From positions 257,586,977 through 257,650,976 of the forward strand of contig NC_066580.1 of NCBI RefSeq assembly GCF_024323335.1: 64,000 nt of DNA, written 5' to 3'. Positions 1 through 10,984 of this stretch are shown here, piece by piece (position 1 is the stretch's first letter; every line of letters begins with the position of its first letter). The notes under the pieces were generated by a model, which saw only the letters and a program-made list of their open reading frames with translations, had not been told where the DNA came from and did not search any database. The DNA comes from Lathyrus oleraceus. Taxonomy: Eukaryota > Streptophyta > Magnoliopsida > Fabales > Fabaceae. Both the position numbers and the translations under genes were made by a program.

Positions 1-350
1 CCTAGGGTTCACTGTAGCGCACGCATGAACATAATAGATCTCGGTTCGATTCCGTGCGAAGCCATTTTATTTTCCACTTCTGATGTCCCTTGCCTTAAAC
101 GCAGCGTTTAGTGTAATGCACGTTAACCGTTCCGTCCTCTGTTCGATCCTTGGCCCAGGCGTTTGAAAAATGCCATTTAATTTCACCAGGCCAAACGCAA
201 CGTTTCATGTTGAACACGCTTGCAACCTAAGGCTCACCTGTTCGATCCTTGCGTGCGCTATTATGGATTATTTCATTTGTTTTTCAGCGCTTCTTTTGAT
301 CTACATGTCCTGAGTTCGAACCATGGCTGAAGCAGTTTCCATTTTCAGTT
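1..350 (+). repeat. Four degenerate repeats carrying tRNA B-box-like motifs
   Basis: Motifs of the form GTTCGANNCC occur near 43-53 (GGTTCGATTCC, an exact match to the classical pol III B box), 141-149, 240-248 and 313-321. Each is followed within about 30 bases by a 'ccattt'-like tract, and an AACGCARCGTTT-like segment precedes the middle two. Spacing is about 98, 99 and 74 bp. I cannot fold any unit into a tRNA. They look like diverged tandem repeats, perhaps tRNA-derived, within the LTR. Confidence 0.4.
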
Positions 351-711
351 CAAATAACATTTTCCAATTGTTTCACATTTAATCCATTTATTTTCTTCAA
401 ATTGAAAAAATCCTAAAACATAGAAAATGAGTCCAAATTAATCCAATTTTTTTTCTACATGATTGTTGTGATGTCTTTTATTTTTTGATGACATTTGCTG
501 GATTTTATTGTGGCTGGATTTTAAATGTGATTGAGTGATTGAACATGATGCAAAATGTGACATGTTGTACCAATTGATTTGTGGAATGCTCATACTTGAT
601 CCAATTGCCTTGAAATTTGACATGCTTATCCTATACATGTGACATGATCTTTTGGCTTTTGTTTGGCATTTTTAGCATATTCCATCTCTGTTTTGGACAC
701 ATGAATACATG

Positions 712-732
712 GTGTGACAATTTGTGTCACAC
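712..732. promoter_or_regulatory. LTR inverted repeat GTGTGACA / TGTCACAC
   Basis: Perfect 8 bp arms (712-719 and 725-732) flank the loop ATTTG. The same palindrome recurs in both Ogre-2 LTRs with 12 bp arms and in the Ogre-4 LTR with 9 bp arms, although the surrounding LTR sequence has diverged strongly. It is absent from the Ogre-1 3' LTR and the Ogre-3 LTR. It could be a dimeric protein site or an RNA hairpin. Confidence 0.6.
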
Positions 733-1732
733 ATTTGGATATTGCTCTTGTGCATTTTCATTGACATGCCATTTGATATCATCTGGTCCTAGTTTTTTGC
801 ATGAGGTTTTGTTTAACATGTTGTGTGCATATAAAAAAATTCATGATCATTGGATGTGTTTCTGATTTAATGTGCATTTTCTCATTTACATATCCAATTG
901 TTGATCACATTGTGTGCCTTTGCCTTATCTTGCTCACTTGAAGCCTTTACCTTATGATTTGAGTTTGATCCTTTTTAGGACATGTTCTTACTTGATTAAA
1001 TGTGCTTCATGTTGAATATCAACTTCTGTTTTGACTTTTTCCTTTGCCTTTAACCCTAGTCTTTGCACTAGTGGTTTGTACTCACCATTTGAGCTTTGTA
1101 TTTCAGGTTCAAGCAATTAGCTCTAGTGGTTGATGTGATCTCATTACTTGAGATGCAAATTACTTTGTCCACTAACCTTTGTTGTGTTGTAGGTTCCTGG
1201 GTGATGAACTCGCTTGAGTTGTTTACACATAGGACTTGTATTGTGCACATATTGGAAATGTCCCACTGTTGATTGTCTGTTTGGTTTGTCTGAATATGAT
1301 ATTGACTTGTTTGACTTTTGTACAGGTACATTAGTCGCTTTTAGCTCATTGCTTGAGCTTTGCTTTGGTTGTGGTTGGTGTAACACCTAAGGTAATCAAT
1401 CTCTAACTCCATGTAGTCTGGAAGCCCTGTCGTTTGTTTTGGAAGGCATTTGGCTAAAGTCCTCCTTAAGAGGCAATGACTGTGTTTGTTTATATTTGTG
1501 CCGAAGACCTCCTTGTCGAGGCACGGATACTTGTTAAGTCCTCCTAAGTGAAGAGGCAATTGACAGATAGAAGGGATTAGCAATCAATCCCCTGTTATTC
1601 GTTGAGTCGTTCATTATGCTCGCACTACGTGCTGATGCTCTTGAACCTAACCCAAGATCCTTGTATATAGAGTCAGTCAAGTGGAGTAGGGTCCCTCATT
1701 CTGGATCCTTACGCTTTCATTGATTCAAGCTC

Positions 1733-1812
1733 ACCCAGGCCAGGGTCAAGAGCTATGAGGTCTAATCCTCATTACCTTTCATCTGCTCACCCTGACGGTC
1801 AATGTCAGTGGT
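1733..1812 (+). other. Three conserved LTR stem-loops
   Basis: Arms are ACCC/GGGT (1733-1736, 1743-1746), ATGAGG/CCTCAT (1755-1760, 1767-1772) and CTGAC/GTCAG (1792-1796, 1804-1808). The last is extended by ACC/GGT (1789-1791, 1810-1812). The same three hairpins appear in the same order in the LTRs of Ogre-2 and Ogre-4 with different arm sequences that still pair. Confidence 0.6.
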
Positions 1813-2009
1813 TAAGAGCTTCATCATACCCTTCCAGTGTTGGCTTGTTTGTCGAGGTTGATATGACCCCTTGACTAAAGCCCAGCCTTGTATGAGCCGC
1901 TTGTTTGCATATAATGTGTGATACCTGTTCACCTGTGCTTGATTACTTGCTGTTTGAGCTAGCTTGTTTCCTGTGCGAGTTAGGTTCTGATTAGAGACCT
2001 CAACTTAGG

Positions 2010-3442
2010 GATACAAAGAAGTACAGTTTCAGACAACCCGACTTGAAAGAGTTAAGGAGTTTGACATCCTATGTATTAGATCCCTTGGAGTTCAAGGCTC
2101 GTCATGGGAAGCTTCTGTCTATTCTTGCTACTCAGGTGGATGAAGGTCTGATGAGTGTATTGGTGCAGTTCTATGATCCCTTGTACCGTTGCTTCACATT
2201 TCCGGATTTCCAGCTTTTGCCTACGCTTGAGGAGTATGCCTATCTTGTGGGTGTACCTATTCTAGATCAGTTGCCGTTCAATGGCTTCGAGAGGGTTCCT
2301 ACTTCTCAAGAGATTGCTGATATGTTGCATATAGATGAATCTCTGGTTGGTGCTCATATGACTACCAAAGGTGGAATTCAAGGTCTCCCTTCTGAGTTCC
2401 TCATTGCTCAAGCTACTTTGTATGGGAAGGCCATGAGTGAGGACGCCTTTGAGGCCATATTTGTACTTCTCATCTATGGGCTAGTGTTATTCCCCAACAT
2501 CGACAAGTTTGTGGATGTGAACGCTATTAGGATTTTCTCTACTCTTAATCCCGTTCCTACTCTGTTGGGTGACACTTATTTCTCTTTGCATATGAGGAAT
2601 GCAAAGGTGGTGGTACCATTGTGTGCTATTTACCTCTGTTGTACAAGTGGTTTATTTCGCACTTGCCACCGACGGTTGCCTTCAAGGAGAACAAAGGATG
2701 TCTACGGTGGTCCACGAGACTTATGTCTCTTACTAATGATGATATCTTTTGGTAAAACCGTGTATATGATGATGTGCAAATTATTGACTCTTGTGGTGAA
2801 TTCTCCAATGTGCCTCTTCTTGGTACATGTGGTGGAATTAACTACAACCCTGTTTTGGCACGTCGTCAGCTTGGGTTCCCCTTAAAGGATAAACCTAATA
2901 ACATTTTGTTAGAAGGTGTGTTCTTTCAAGAGGGTAAAGATCCCCAAAACTTGAAAGGCAGGATGGTCCGCGCTTGGCGCAAGATTCATAGGAAGGGAAG
3001 GAAAGAGCTTGGTCCGAAGAATTGTATTGCTTTGGAACCCTATACCTCATGGGTTAGGAGGAGAGCTTATGAGTACCTTATGCCTTATGACTACCCGAGA
3101 CCTACACCTATGGTTATGGCTGGGCCTTCAACCCTCCCTGACCAAGGAGTAGAGGAGTTGAGAGATGAAGACCGTTCGCGTGCTTGGATTCGTGAGCGAG
3201 AGGAGCTACTTCAGGAGCTTTAATATAAGGATGCATTGATAGAGTTTCTTGAGCATCAGGTTATCGACGAACTTGATGATGTGGTGACTTCTCTTCTTCC
3301 TCAGTCTTCCAAGTTTTGGAAGAGGAAGTACGATCGACTCGCCAAAGAGAAGGAAGATATGGAGACAGCCTATGAGCGGGAGGTGAAGAGGCTTTGTGCA
3401 GCTTATCTTCCGGTCTTGAGAGCTTTAGACGATTGTTTCTAG
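2010..3442 (+). pseudogene. Ogre-1 ORF1 remnant (extra ORF upstream of gag)
   Basis: This resembles ORF1 of Ogre-4 along its whole length (for example a KELRxLTSYVLDPL segment near the start, and YDPLYRCF). The initiator is missing because the 5' junction cuts into codon six or so. A one-base loss near 2606 shifts the frame, a TAA follows at 2753-2755, and another TAA at 3221-3223 splits off the charged C-terminal part. In Ogre elements this extra ORF is known but has no assigned function. The N-terminal two thirds resembles the plant mobile domain / DUF7745-like family as I remember it, which I cannot confirm here. The tail is Lys/Glu-rich and probably helical. Confidence 0.8.
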
Positions 3443-3653
3443 GGTTCCATAGGATGTTCATTTTCCTTCTCTCTTGTATTGTATTATTTGGTTACCAGGA
3501 CTGTACTCCTTTGGGGTAAAGATATTTTCCAGATATTATTGATATGATATTTCCATATATGTCTAAGTGATTAATATTTCAAATATTTGCCAATAAATCT
3601 CTAAAGTTCCTCTGATTAAAAATAAAATCATATGCACAAGCATTGCATGCATC

Positions 3654-6600
3654 ATGTGCATAAGCAGGTTTTGCTCCAGGCTTCTTGTTCAGTGGTCTAA
3701 CTCTGTGTTCTTCATTTATTTTGAAGACAAGCTGACTCACCGGTACTACACCAGAGCCAACTATTCAAGACTGATGGATCACTTAGAGCAAGAAAACGGG
3801 GAACTCAAGGAGGAAGTGGCCAGATTGACTGCCCTAATGGAGTCTTTCATGGCCGCCCAAAGCCAGTCGTCTCCAATGCCTTCAACTCCTCCCCAGAGGA
3901 CAATCATCTCTGAGATTGCCTCCTCAACTATGCCTGCTTCCAGTGTCCACTTCACGCCTACTGCTATGCCAGTCGGGTTTCCCTGGAGGATGCCCGCGAA
4001 TTTTGTTCCTGAGGGTCTCGCCCCAACGTTTGCTTCTCTGCCGGCATCTAGCCCGGTCCTAGCTGTGCCACCTCCGGTCGTGCATACTATGCCAAGAGTA
4101 GACGACACCATTTATCACTCTGAGCCATCTGAGGGACCAGATGTGTATGAAAAGATGGATGCTATGAACGATCAGTTCCTTGAGCTTCACAAGGAATTCA
4201 AAACTCTCAGAGGGAAGGACCTCTTTGGCAAGTCTGCTGCTGAGCTTTGCCTGGTTCCAAATGTCAAAATCCCTGTAAAGTTCAAAGTGCCCGACTTTGA
4301 AAAATACAAGGGAAATAATTGCCCTCTCAGCCACTTGGTTATGTACGCCCGAAAAATGTCGACTCAGACCGATAATAATCAGCTCTTCATTTATTATTTC
4401 CAGGACAACTTATCTGGTGCCGCTCTGAGATGGTATATGGGTTTGGACAGCGCGAACATCCGCTCCTTCAACGACCTTGGCGAAGCCTTTGTCAAGCAAT
4501 ACAAGTATAACGTGGATATGGCTCCCGATAGGGATCAATTGAGGGCCATGTCCCAGAAGGACAAGGAAACTTTCAAGGAGTACACCCAGAGGTGGCGAGA
4601 ATTAGCTGCACAGATTGTGCCTCCGCTGGAAGAGAAAGAAATGACCAAGATCTTCCTGAAGACCTTGAGCTCATTCTATTATGAGAGGATGATTGCCAGC
4701 GCTCCTTCTGACTTCACCGAGATGATGAATATGGGGATGCGTCTGGAGGAAGGAGTCAGGGAAGGGCGCCTGACTAGAGAAAAAGGCTCTTCTGCCAAAC
4801 GATATGGGGCGTTTGGGAAGAAGAAAGATGGTGAGGCATATGTTGTGACCTCCCATATAAAATCTCGAAGACCCTCTGTGAAGAGGAAGACCGTGCATCC
4901 CGCCGGTAATCAGCATCAGGTGGCTCATATAGCTCCTGTTTTTAGGGAAAACTAGCACTATCAGCATAATAATCAGAACCAACAACAACAACATCAACAA
5001 TATCAACAACAACAACACCATCCTCAACAGCAGGCCTACCAGCCTCGAAACAATAATCAGACGAGTACAAGCTATGATAGGAAGAGGGTTAGTTTTGATC
5101 CTATTTCGATGACCTACGCAGAGTTATATCCTTCTTTGATAGAAAGGAAACTGATCACTCCACGTGACCCACCGACTATACCTACCAACCCTCAGTGGTG
5201 GTATAAGCCAGAGCTTCATTGTGTTTATCATTCCGGTGCTCCCGAACATGATGTGGAGAACTGCTACCCGTTGAAGGCCAAGGTTCAAGACCTTGTGAGA
5301 AGCGGTATATTGTTTTTCAAGGACGTAGGTCCTAATGTCAAGAAGAACCCATTGCCCGAGCATGGGAAGTCTGCTGTCAACATGGTCCAGGGTTGCCTTG
5401 GTAAATATAAGGTCCGATATGTCAGCCATATCCGATAATCTTTGGTCGAGATGCACAGACTGTTGGGTGAATACAGTCACTATGAGCATGACCATGACAT
5501 ATGCCATGTTTGCACTGTCAATGAGAGGGGATGTCGTCAAGTTCGAAAAGACATCCAAGAAATGCTGGATGAAGGTGTAATTGAAATACTTCGGAATCTC
5601 GATGAGGAGGATGAAGTTAATGTGATATCACAAATATTCAGGATCCCTGAGCCTGTCGTCGTCCGATACGATGACAGCAAGCAGAAGGCTTCTCCTGCTC
5701 TCATAATCAAACCAGCTGGCCCTGTGCCCTATTATTTTGATAAGGCTGTTCCCTATCGTTATAATACCGTGGCATTGGAAGATGGGAAGGAGGTGCATCT
5801 ACCCTCTACCTCTGTTGTTAATATCGTTGATGTCAGTGGCCTGACCCGTAGTGGTCGTGTTTTCTCGGCACCACCGAAACCACAAGCTGACACCAGAAGG
5901 GCTGATATTGTTGATAGTGATGTTCGTCCGGTTGGGAATTCTGTTGTTTCTCTGAATCTGGCACTTGTTGTTAACAAACCTGCTACCGGTGTAAAAACTC
6001 CTGTCCCCGCTGGCCAGAATGGCGTGATGAAAGAGGACTGTGATGAGATACTGAGGCTCATCAAGAGGAGTGAATACAATGTTGTAGATCAGCTTCTACA
6101 AACACCATCAAAGATCTTCGTGCTATCTTTGTTAATGAACTCAGAACCACACCGTGAAGCTCTGCAGAAGGTGTTGGACGTAGCGTATGTAGATCATGAC
6201 GTCACAATAGAACAATTCGATAGTATTGTTGCAAACATTACCGCTTGTAACAATCTGAGTTTCTGTGATGCTGATCTCCCTGAGGAGGGAAGAGACCGCA
6301 ATTTGGCACTTCACATTTCAATAAGTTGTAAGGATGATGCCATGTCTAATGTGCTGGTAGACACTGGATCATCACTGAATGTGCTGCCAAAGTCCACTCT
6401 GGCTAAATTTTCATACCAGGGGCCTCCCATGAGGCAGAGTGAAGTGGTCGTCAAAGCTTTTGATGGATCCCGCAAAACTGTGATTGGAGAGGTTGAACTC
6501 CCTGTCAAGATTGGACCAAGTGATTTCCAGACCACTTCTCAGGTCATGGATATCCACCCATCATATAGTTGTCTGTTGGGAAGACCATGGATTCACGAGG

Positions 6601-7094
6601 CAGACGCCGTGACATCCACCCTACACCAAAAATTGAAATTTGTCAAGAACAAAAAGTTGGTGGTGGTAGGGGGAGAAAAGGCTCTCTTGGTTAGCCATCT
6701 GTCTTCCTTTTCTTACATCGATGCTGAGGACGAAGTTGGGACGCTGTTCCAAGCTTTGTCTATTGCTGAGCCTTCTAAGAAAGGAACTTCTTCATTTGCG
6801 TCCTACAATGATGCGAAGTTGGTCATTGAGCATGGCGCAACTACTGGTTTAGGACAAATGATCAAGCTAGAAGACAATAAATCACGGGCTGGCATAGGGT
6901 ACTCTTCAGGCACTTTCAACAAGCATGGGCTATTTCAGAGTGGTGGGTTCATCCACACCGTCGAAGACGAGGAAGCTGCTACTGTTGTGGAAGATGATGC
7001 AGAGGAAGATTCTGGCAACTTTGTTATCCCTGGAGGGGTCTGCAATAATTGGGTCGTTGTTGATGTTCCAACAGTTGTCCATAAGTCAACGTAA
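3654..7094 (+). pseudogene. gag-pro: Ogre-1 gag-protease with two premature stops
   Basis: One frame runs from about 3654 to 7094. The gag homology block (a YFQDNLSGAALRWYMGL-type segment) is near 4390-4660, followed by a Gln-rich tract near 4960-5030. A zinc knuckle of pattern C-x2-H-x5-H-x4-C lies near 5218-5265 and the aspartic protease DTGSS at about 6360. In-frame stops are TAG 4953-4955 and TAA 5436-5438. The first Met homologous to the Ogre-4 start is at about 3774, and the frame is open upstream of it, with a conserved HRYYTR stretch. The product would be the capsid polyprotein and its protease. The ORF ends at the intron donor. Confidence 0.88.
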
Positions 7095-7357
7095 TGTTCA
7101 CCTTTTGTTTAAAAACCCTTCTCCCATGCCAAAAGGAGGAGTGATGACATTATTGGCCCATAAATACAATGATATTTCATTCAATAAATTCATGTTAAAT
7201 GTTTGTTTTTCCAATTTATTTTCACTTTTTGCTTTTTGCATGAAATCGATGATCACATAAAACCCTAAAAGTAAAATAAAACCAATCTTTTCATCTGCAT
7301 AATGATTTGCCTTGTTTGAATTCTAAAAGCTCTTTTATATCCAAAATCATTATGCAG
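7091..7357 (+). other. Ogre-1 intron between protease and RT
   Basis: The 267 bp segment begins GTAATG right after codon position 2 of the last protease triplets and ends TTATGCAG. Joining the exons (..AC/GTTGATC..) places the protease frame in register with the RT frame. The protease stop (7092-7094) lies inside the intron. An intron at this position is a known Ogre hallmark with published splicing evidence. Confidence 0.85.
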
Positions 7358-10300
7358 GTTGATCAAACCCATTGAACATAATGATCCAACACCATCTCCC
7401 AACTTTGAGTTCCTTGTATACGAGGCCGAAGAAGATGATGTTGAAGAGGTTCCTGATGAGATTACCCGTCTACTCGAGCACGAAGAGAAGATCATTCAGC
7501 CACATCTTGAGAATATAGAAATAGTCAACTTGGGGTCTGAGGATTGTGTGCGAGAAGTGAAGATTGGGGCACTCCTGGAAGAGTCTGTGAAGAAGGGGTT
7601 GATTGAGTTGCTACAAGAATACGTCGACGTCTTTGCCTGGTCATATGAAGACATGCCTGGTCTAGATACTGATATCGTGCAACATTTCCTGCCTTTGAAG
7701 CCTGAGTGTGTGCCTGTGAAGCAGAAGCTCAGAAGAACTCATCCTGATATGGCAGTGAAGATTAAAGAAGAAGTTCAGAAGCAAATTGATGCGGGGTTTC
7801 TGGTGACTTCTACATATCCTCAATGGGTGGCCAATATTGTGCTCGTGCCTAAGAAAGATGGAAAAGTCCGAATGTGTGTGGATTATAGAGACTTGAATAA
7901 GGCTAGTCTGAAAGATGATTTTCCGCTACCACATATTGATATGTTGGTAGATAATACAGCTAAATTCAATGTCTTCTTATTTATGGACGGATTTTCCGGT
8001 TATAACCAGATTAAAATGGCACCCAAGGATATGGAGAAAACAACATTCATCAAACCTTGGGGAACATTCTGTTATCGAGTGATGCCCTTCGGTTTGAAGA
8101 ACGCCAGAGCCACGTATCAACGTGCTATGACTACCTTGTTTCATGATATGATGCACAAGGAGATCGAGGTGTAGGTTGATGATATGATCGCAAAGTCGAG
8201 AATGGAAGTTGAACATGTTGGGCACTTGTTGAAACTTTTTTAGCGTTTGAGGAAGTATAAGCTTCGTCTAAATCCTAACAAGTGTACATTTGGAGTCCGT
8301 TCCGACAAATTATTGGGCTTTATTGTCAGCGAGAGAGGTATTGAAGTTGATCCTGCCAAGGTCAAAGCAATACAAGAGATGCTTGCGCCCAAAACTGAGA
8401 AGCAAGTCTGAGGTTGTCTTGGCCGCTTGAATTACATTTCGAGATTTATATCCCACATGACTGCCACATGTGCACCTATATGCAAGCTCCTCCAGAAAGA
8501 TCAGCGTCATGATTGGACCGACGATTGCCAGAAGGCCTTTGACAGTATCAAGGAGTATCTGTCCGAGCCTCCGATTTTGTCTCCGCCTGTGGAAGGGAGA
8601 CCCTTGATTATGTATCTGACAGTTCTTGAAGACTCTATGGGTTGTGTCCTAGGTCAACAAGATAAGTCAGGAAAGAAAGAATATGCTATCTACTACCTGA
8701 GTAAGAAGTTCACTAATTGTGAGTCTCGATACTCAATGCTTGAGAAAACTTGTTGTGCTTTGGCTTGGGCTGCTAAGCGCTTACGCCAGTATATGTTGAA
8801 TCATACGAATTGGTTGATATCCAAAATGGATCCAATCAAGTATATCTTTGAGAAGCCTGCTCTAACTGGGAGGATTGCCTGTTGGCAGATGCTGTTGTCT
8901 AAGTATGATATTGAGTATCGAGCTCAGAAGGCTATTAAAGGTAGTATCTTGGCTGACCACTTGGCACTTCAACCAATTAAGGATTATCATTCAGTTCAGT
9001 ACGACTTCCCAGATGAGGAGATTCTATATTTGAAAATGAAAGATTGCGATGAGCCTACGCTCGATGAAGGGCCATAGCCTGGTTCCCGATGGAGTATGGT
9101 ATTTGATGGCGCTATAAATCAATATGGAAATGGTATTGGGGCAGTGATTATTACTCCTCAGGGCACACATTTTCCTTTTACAGCAAGGCTAACTTTCAAA
9201 TGCACGAATAATATGGCGGAGTATGAGGCCTGTATTATGGGTTTGGAAGAGCGTATTGATCTTCGAAGCAAGCATCTTGATGTTTATGGTGATTCGACCT
9301 TGTTGTTAATCAGATCAAGGGTGAATGTGAGAAGAATCAGCCTGGCCTCATCCCATATAGAGATTATGCGAGGAGAATTTCAACGTTCTTTACCGAAGTT
9401 GACTTCCATCATATTCCTCGAGATGAGAATCGGATGGCAGATGCTCTTGCTACGCTTGCTTCTATGATTGTGGTGAGACTCTGGAATGAAGTCCCCAATA
9501 TCACTGTGATACACTTGGATAGACCAGCTCATGTATTTGCAGTTGAGGAAGTGAAGGACGATAAGCCATGGTATTATGATATCAAATGTCTTCTTCAGAG
9601 TCAGATCTACCCGCCTGGGGCATCTGTTAAAGATAAGAAGACTTTGAGGAGATTGTCTGGCAGTTTCTACCTCAATGGCGAAGTGCTTTATAAGAGGAAT
9701 TTTGACATGGTTCTGCTCAGATGCATGGATAGACACGAAGCATACCTGTTGATGACTGAAGTCCATGAGGGTTCATTTGGTACTCATTCCAATTGACATG
9801 CCATGGCTAAGAAGATGTTGAGAGCATGCTACTATTGGCTGACAATAGAGTCTGACTGCTGCAAATATGTGAAGAAATGCCACAAGTGTCAGATTTATGC
9901 GGATAAGATTCATATTCCCCCGACACTTCTGAATGTGATTTCATCACCATGGCCTTTCTCCATGTGGGGAATTGACATGATTGGCATGATAGAGCCGAAA
10001 GCGTCCAACGCTCATAGATTTATTCTCGTAGCAATTGATTACTTCACCAAGTGGGTTGAAGCGGCGTCGTATGCTAACGTGACCAGGAAAGTGGTTGTGA
10101 AGTTTATCAAGAATCAACTCATATGCCGTTATGGTGTGCCAGATAAGATCATTACTGATAATGGATCTAACTTGAACAACAAGATGATGAAAGAGCTTTG
10201 TAGCGAGTTCAAGATAACACATCATAATTCTTCTCCTTATAGGCCCAAGATGAATGAGGCTGTTGAAGCTGCTAATAAGAACATCAAGAAGATTATCCAG

Positions 10301-10807
10301 AAGATGGTTGTTACGTACAAAGATTGGCATGAGATGCTGCCATTTGCTTTGCATGGGTATTGTACATCTGTCCGCACTTCAACAGGGGCAACCCCTTTCT
10401 CCCTTGTTTATGGCATGGAGGTTGTGCTCCCAGTAGAGGTGGAGATCCCATAAATGAGAGTCTTGATGGAAGCCAAGTTGACTGATGCTGAATGGGTTCA
10501 GAGTCGTTATGACCAACTGAATTTAATTGAAGAAAAGAGATTAACTTCCATATGCCATGGTCAGTTATATCAGCAAAGGATGAAGAAAGCCTTTGATAAG
10601 AAGGTCAAGCCTCGTATGTTTCGAGAAGGTGACCTTGTGCTCAAGAAAGTCTTGTCTTTTGCGCCCGATTCCAGGGGCAAGTGGACTCCAAACTGTGAAG
10701 GTCCATATGTTGTTAAGAGAGCCTTTTCAGGCGGTGCTTTGATACTTACAACTATGGATGGCGAGGACTTCACTCGTGCTGTGAATTCAGATGCAGTCAA
10801 GAAATAA
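7358..10807 (+). pseudogene. pol: Ogre-1 pol: RT, degenerate RNase H, archaeal-type RNase H, integrase (broken)
   Basis: The order is an acidic linker (7358-7640), RT (about 7690-8420), RT-linked RNase H (about 8560-8960), a second archaeal-type RNase H (about 9090-9460) and integrase with HHCC and DDE core (about 9750-10300) and C-terminal domain. Breaks: TAG 8172-8174, which replaces the tyrosine of the catalytic YVDD box; TAG 8241-8243; TGA 8409-8411; TAG 9075-9077; a one-base loss near 9305; TGA 9794-9796; TAA 10451-10453. A final TAA at 10805-10807 is a few codons earlier than in the other copies. The second RNase H is typical of the Tat/Ogre branch. Confidence 0.9.
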
Positions 10808-10836
10808 TTCGCCTAAAATAAAAACATAATAGCTCG

Positions 10837-10984
10837 CTAAGTTGAAAACCCGAAAGGGCGGCTTAGGCAAAAATGAGCGTCTCAGTGGATTGAAAACCCG
10901 AAAGGGCGATCCAGGCAAAAGCTAAAGACATAAAAATGAATATGTATCCCTCTAGATTGAGTACCTCACCCTGGGGCAATCTAG
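10837..10984 (+). other. Three tandem stem-loops immediately after pol (Ogre-1)
   Basis: Arms are CTAAG/CTTAG (10837-10841, 10862-10866), TGGAT/ATCCA (10886-10890, 10909-10913) and CTAGATT/AATCTAG (10952-10958, 10978-10984). The first two enclose a CCC-GAAA-GGG mini-hairpin with a GNRA-type loop. Each right arm is followed by GGCAAAA. Homologous hairpins with changed but complementary arms lie after pol in Ogre-2, Ogre-3 and Ogre-4. Confidence 0.75.

Larger units (their letters stand above)
1..2009 (+). repeat. Inner fragment of an Ogre-type LTR, truncated on both sides
   Basis: This stretch has no gene. From about 440 it follows the LTR of Ogre-4 (about 53150-55000): the same inverted repeat near 712-732, the same tract reading 'gaagtcctccttaagagg' near 1455, and the same three small stem-loops near 1733-1812. 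The LTR start lies left of the window, and the LTR end, primer site and 5' UTR are missing, because the sequence runs straight into ORF1 of Ogre-1 at about 2010. It shows no clear match to the 3' LTR of Ogre-1 (14820-19712), so it may belong to another element or a recombinant. Short ORFs here are unconvincing. Confidence 0.75.

Noticed and set aside
4671..5027. Leucine-rich minus-strand ORF resembling a membrane protein
   Set aside because: It is the antisense of the Gln-rich tract in gag.
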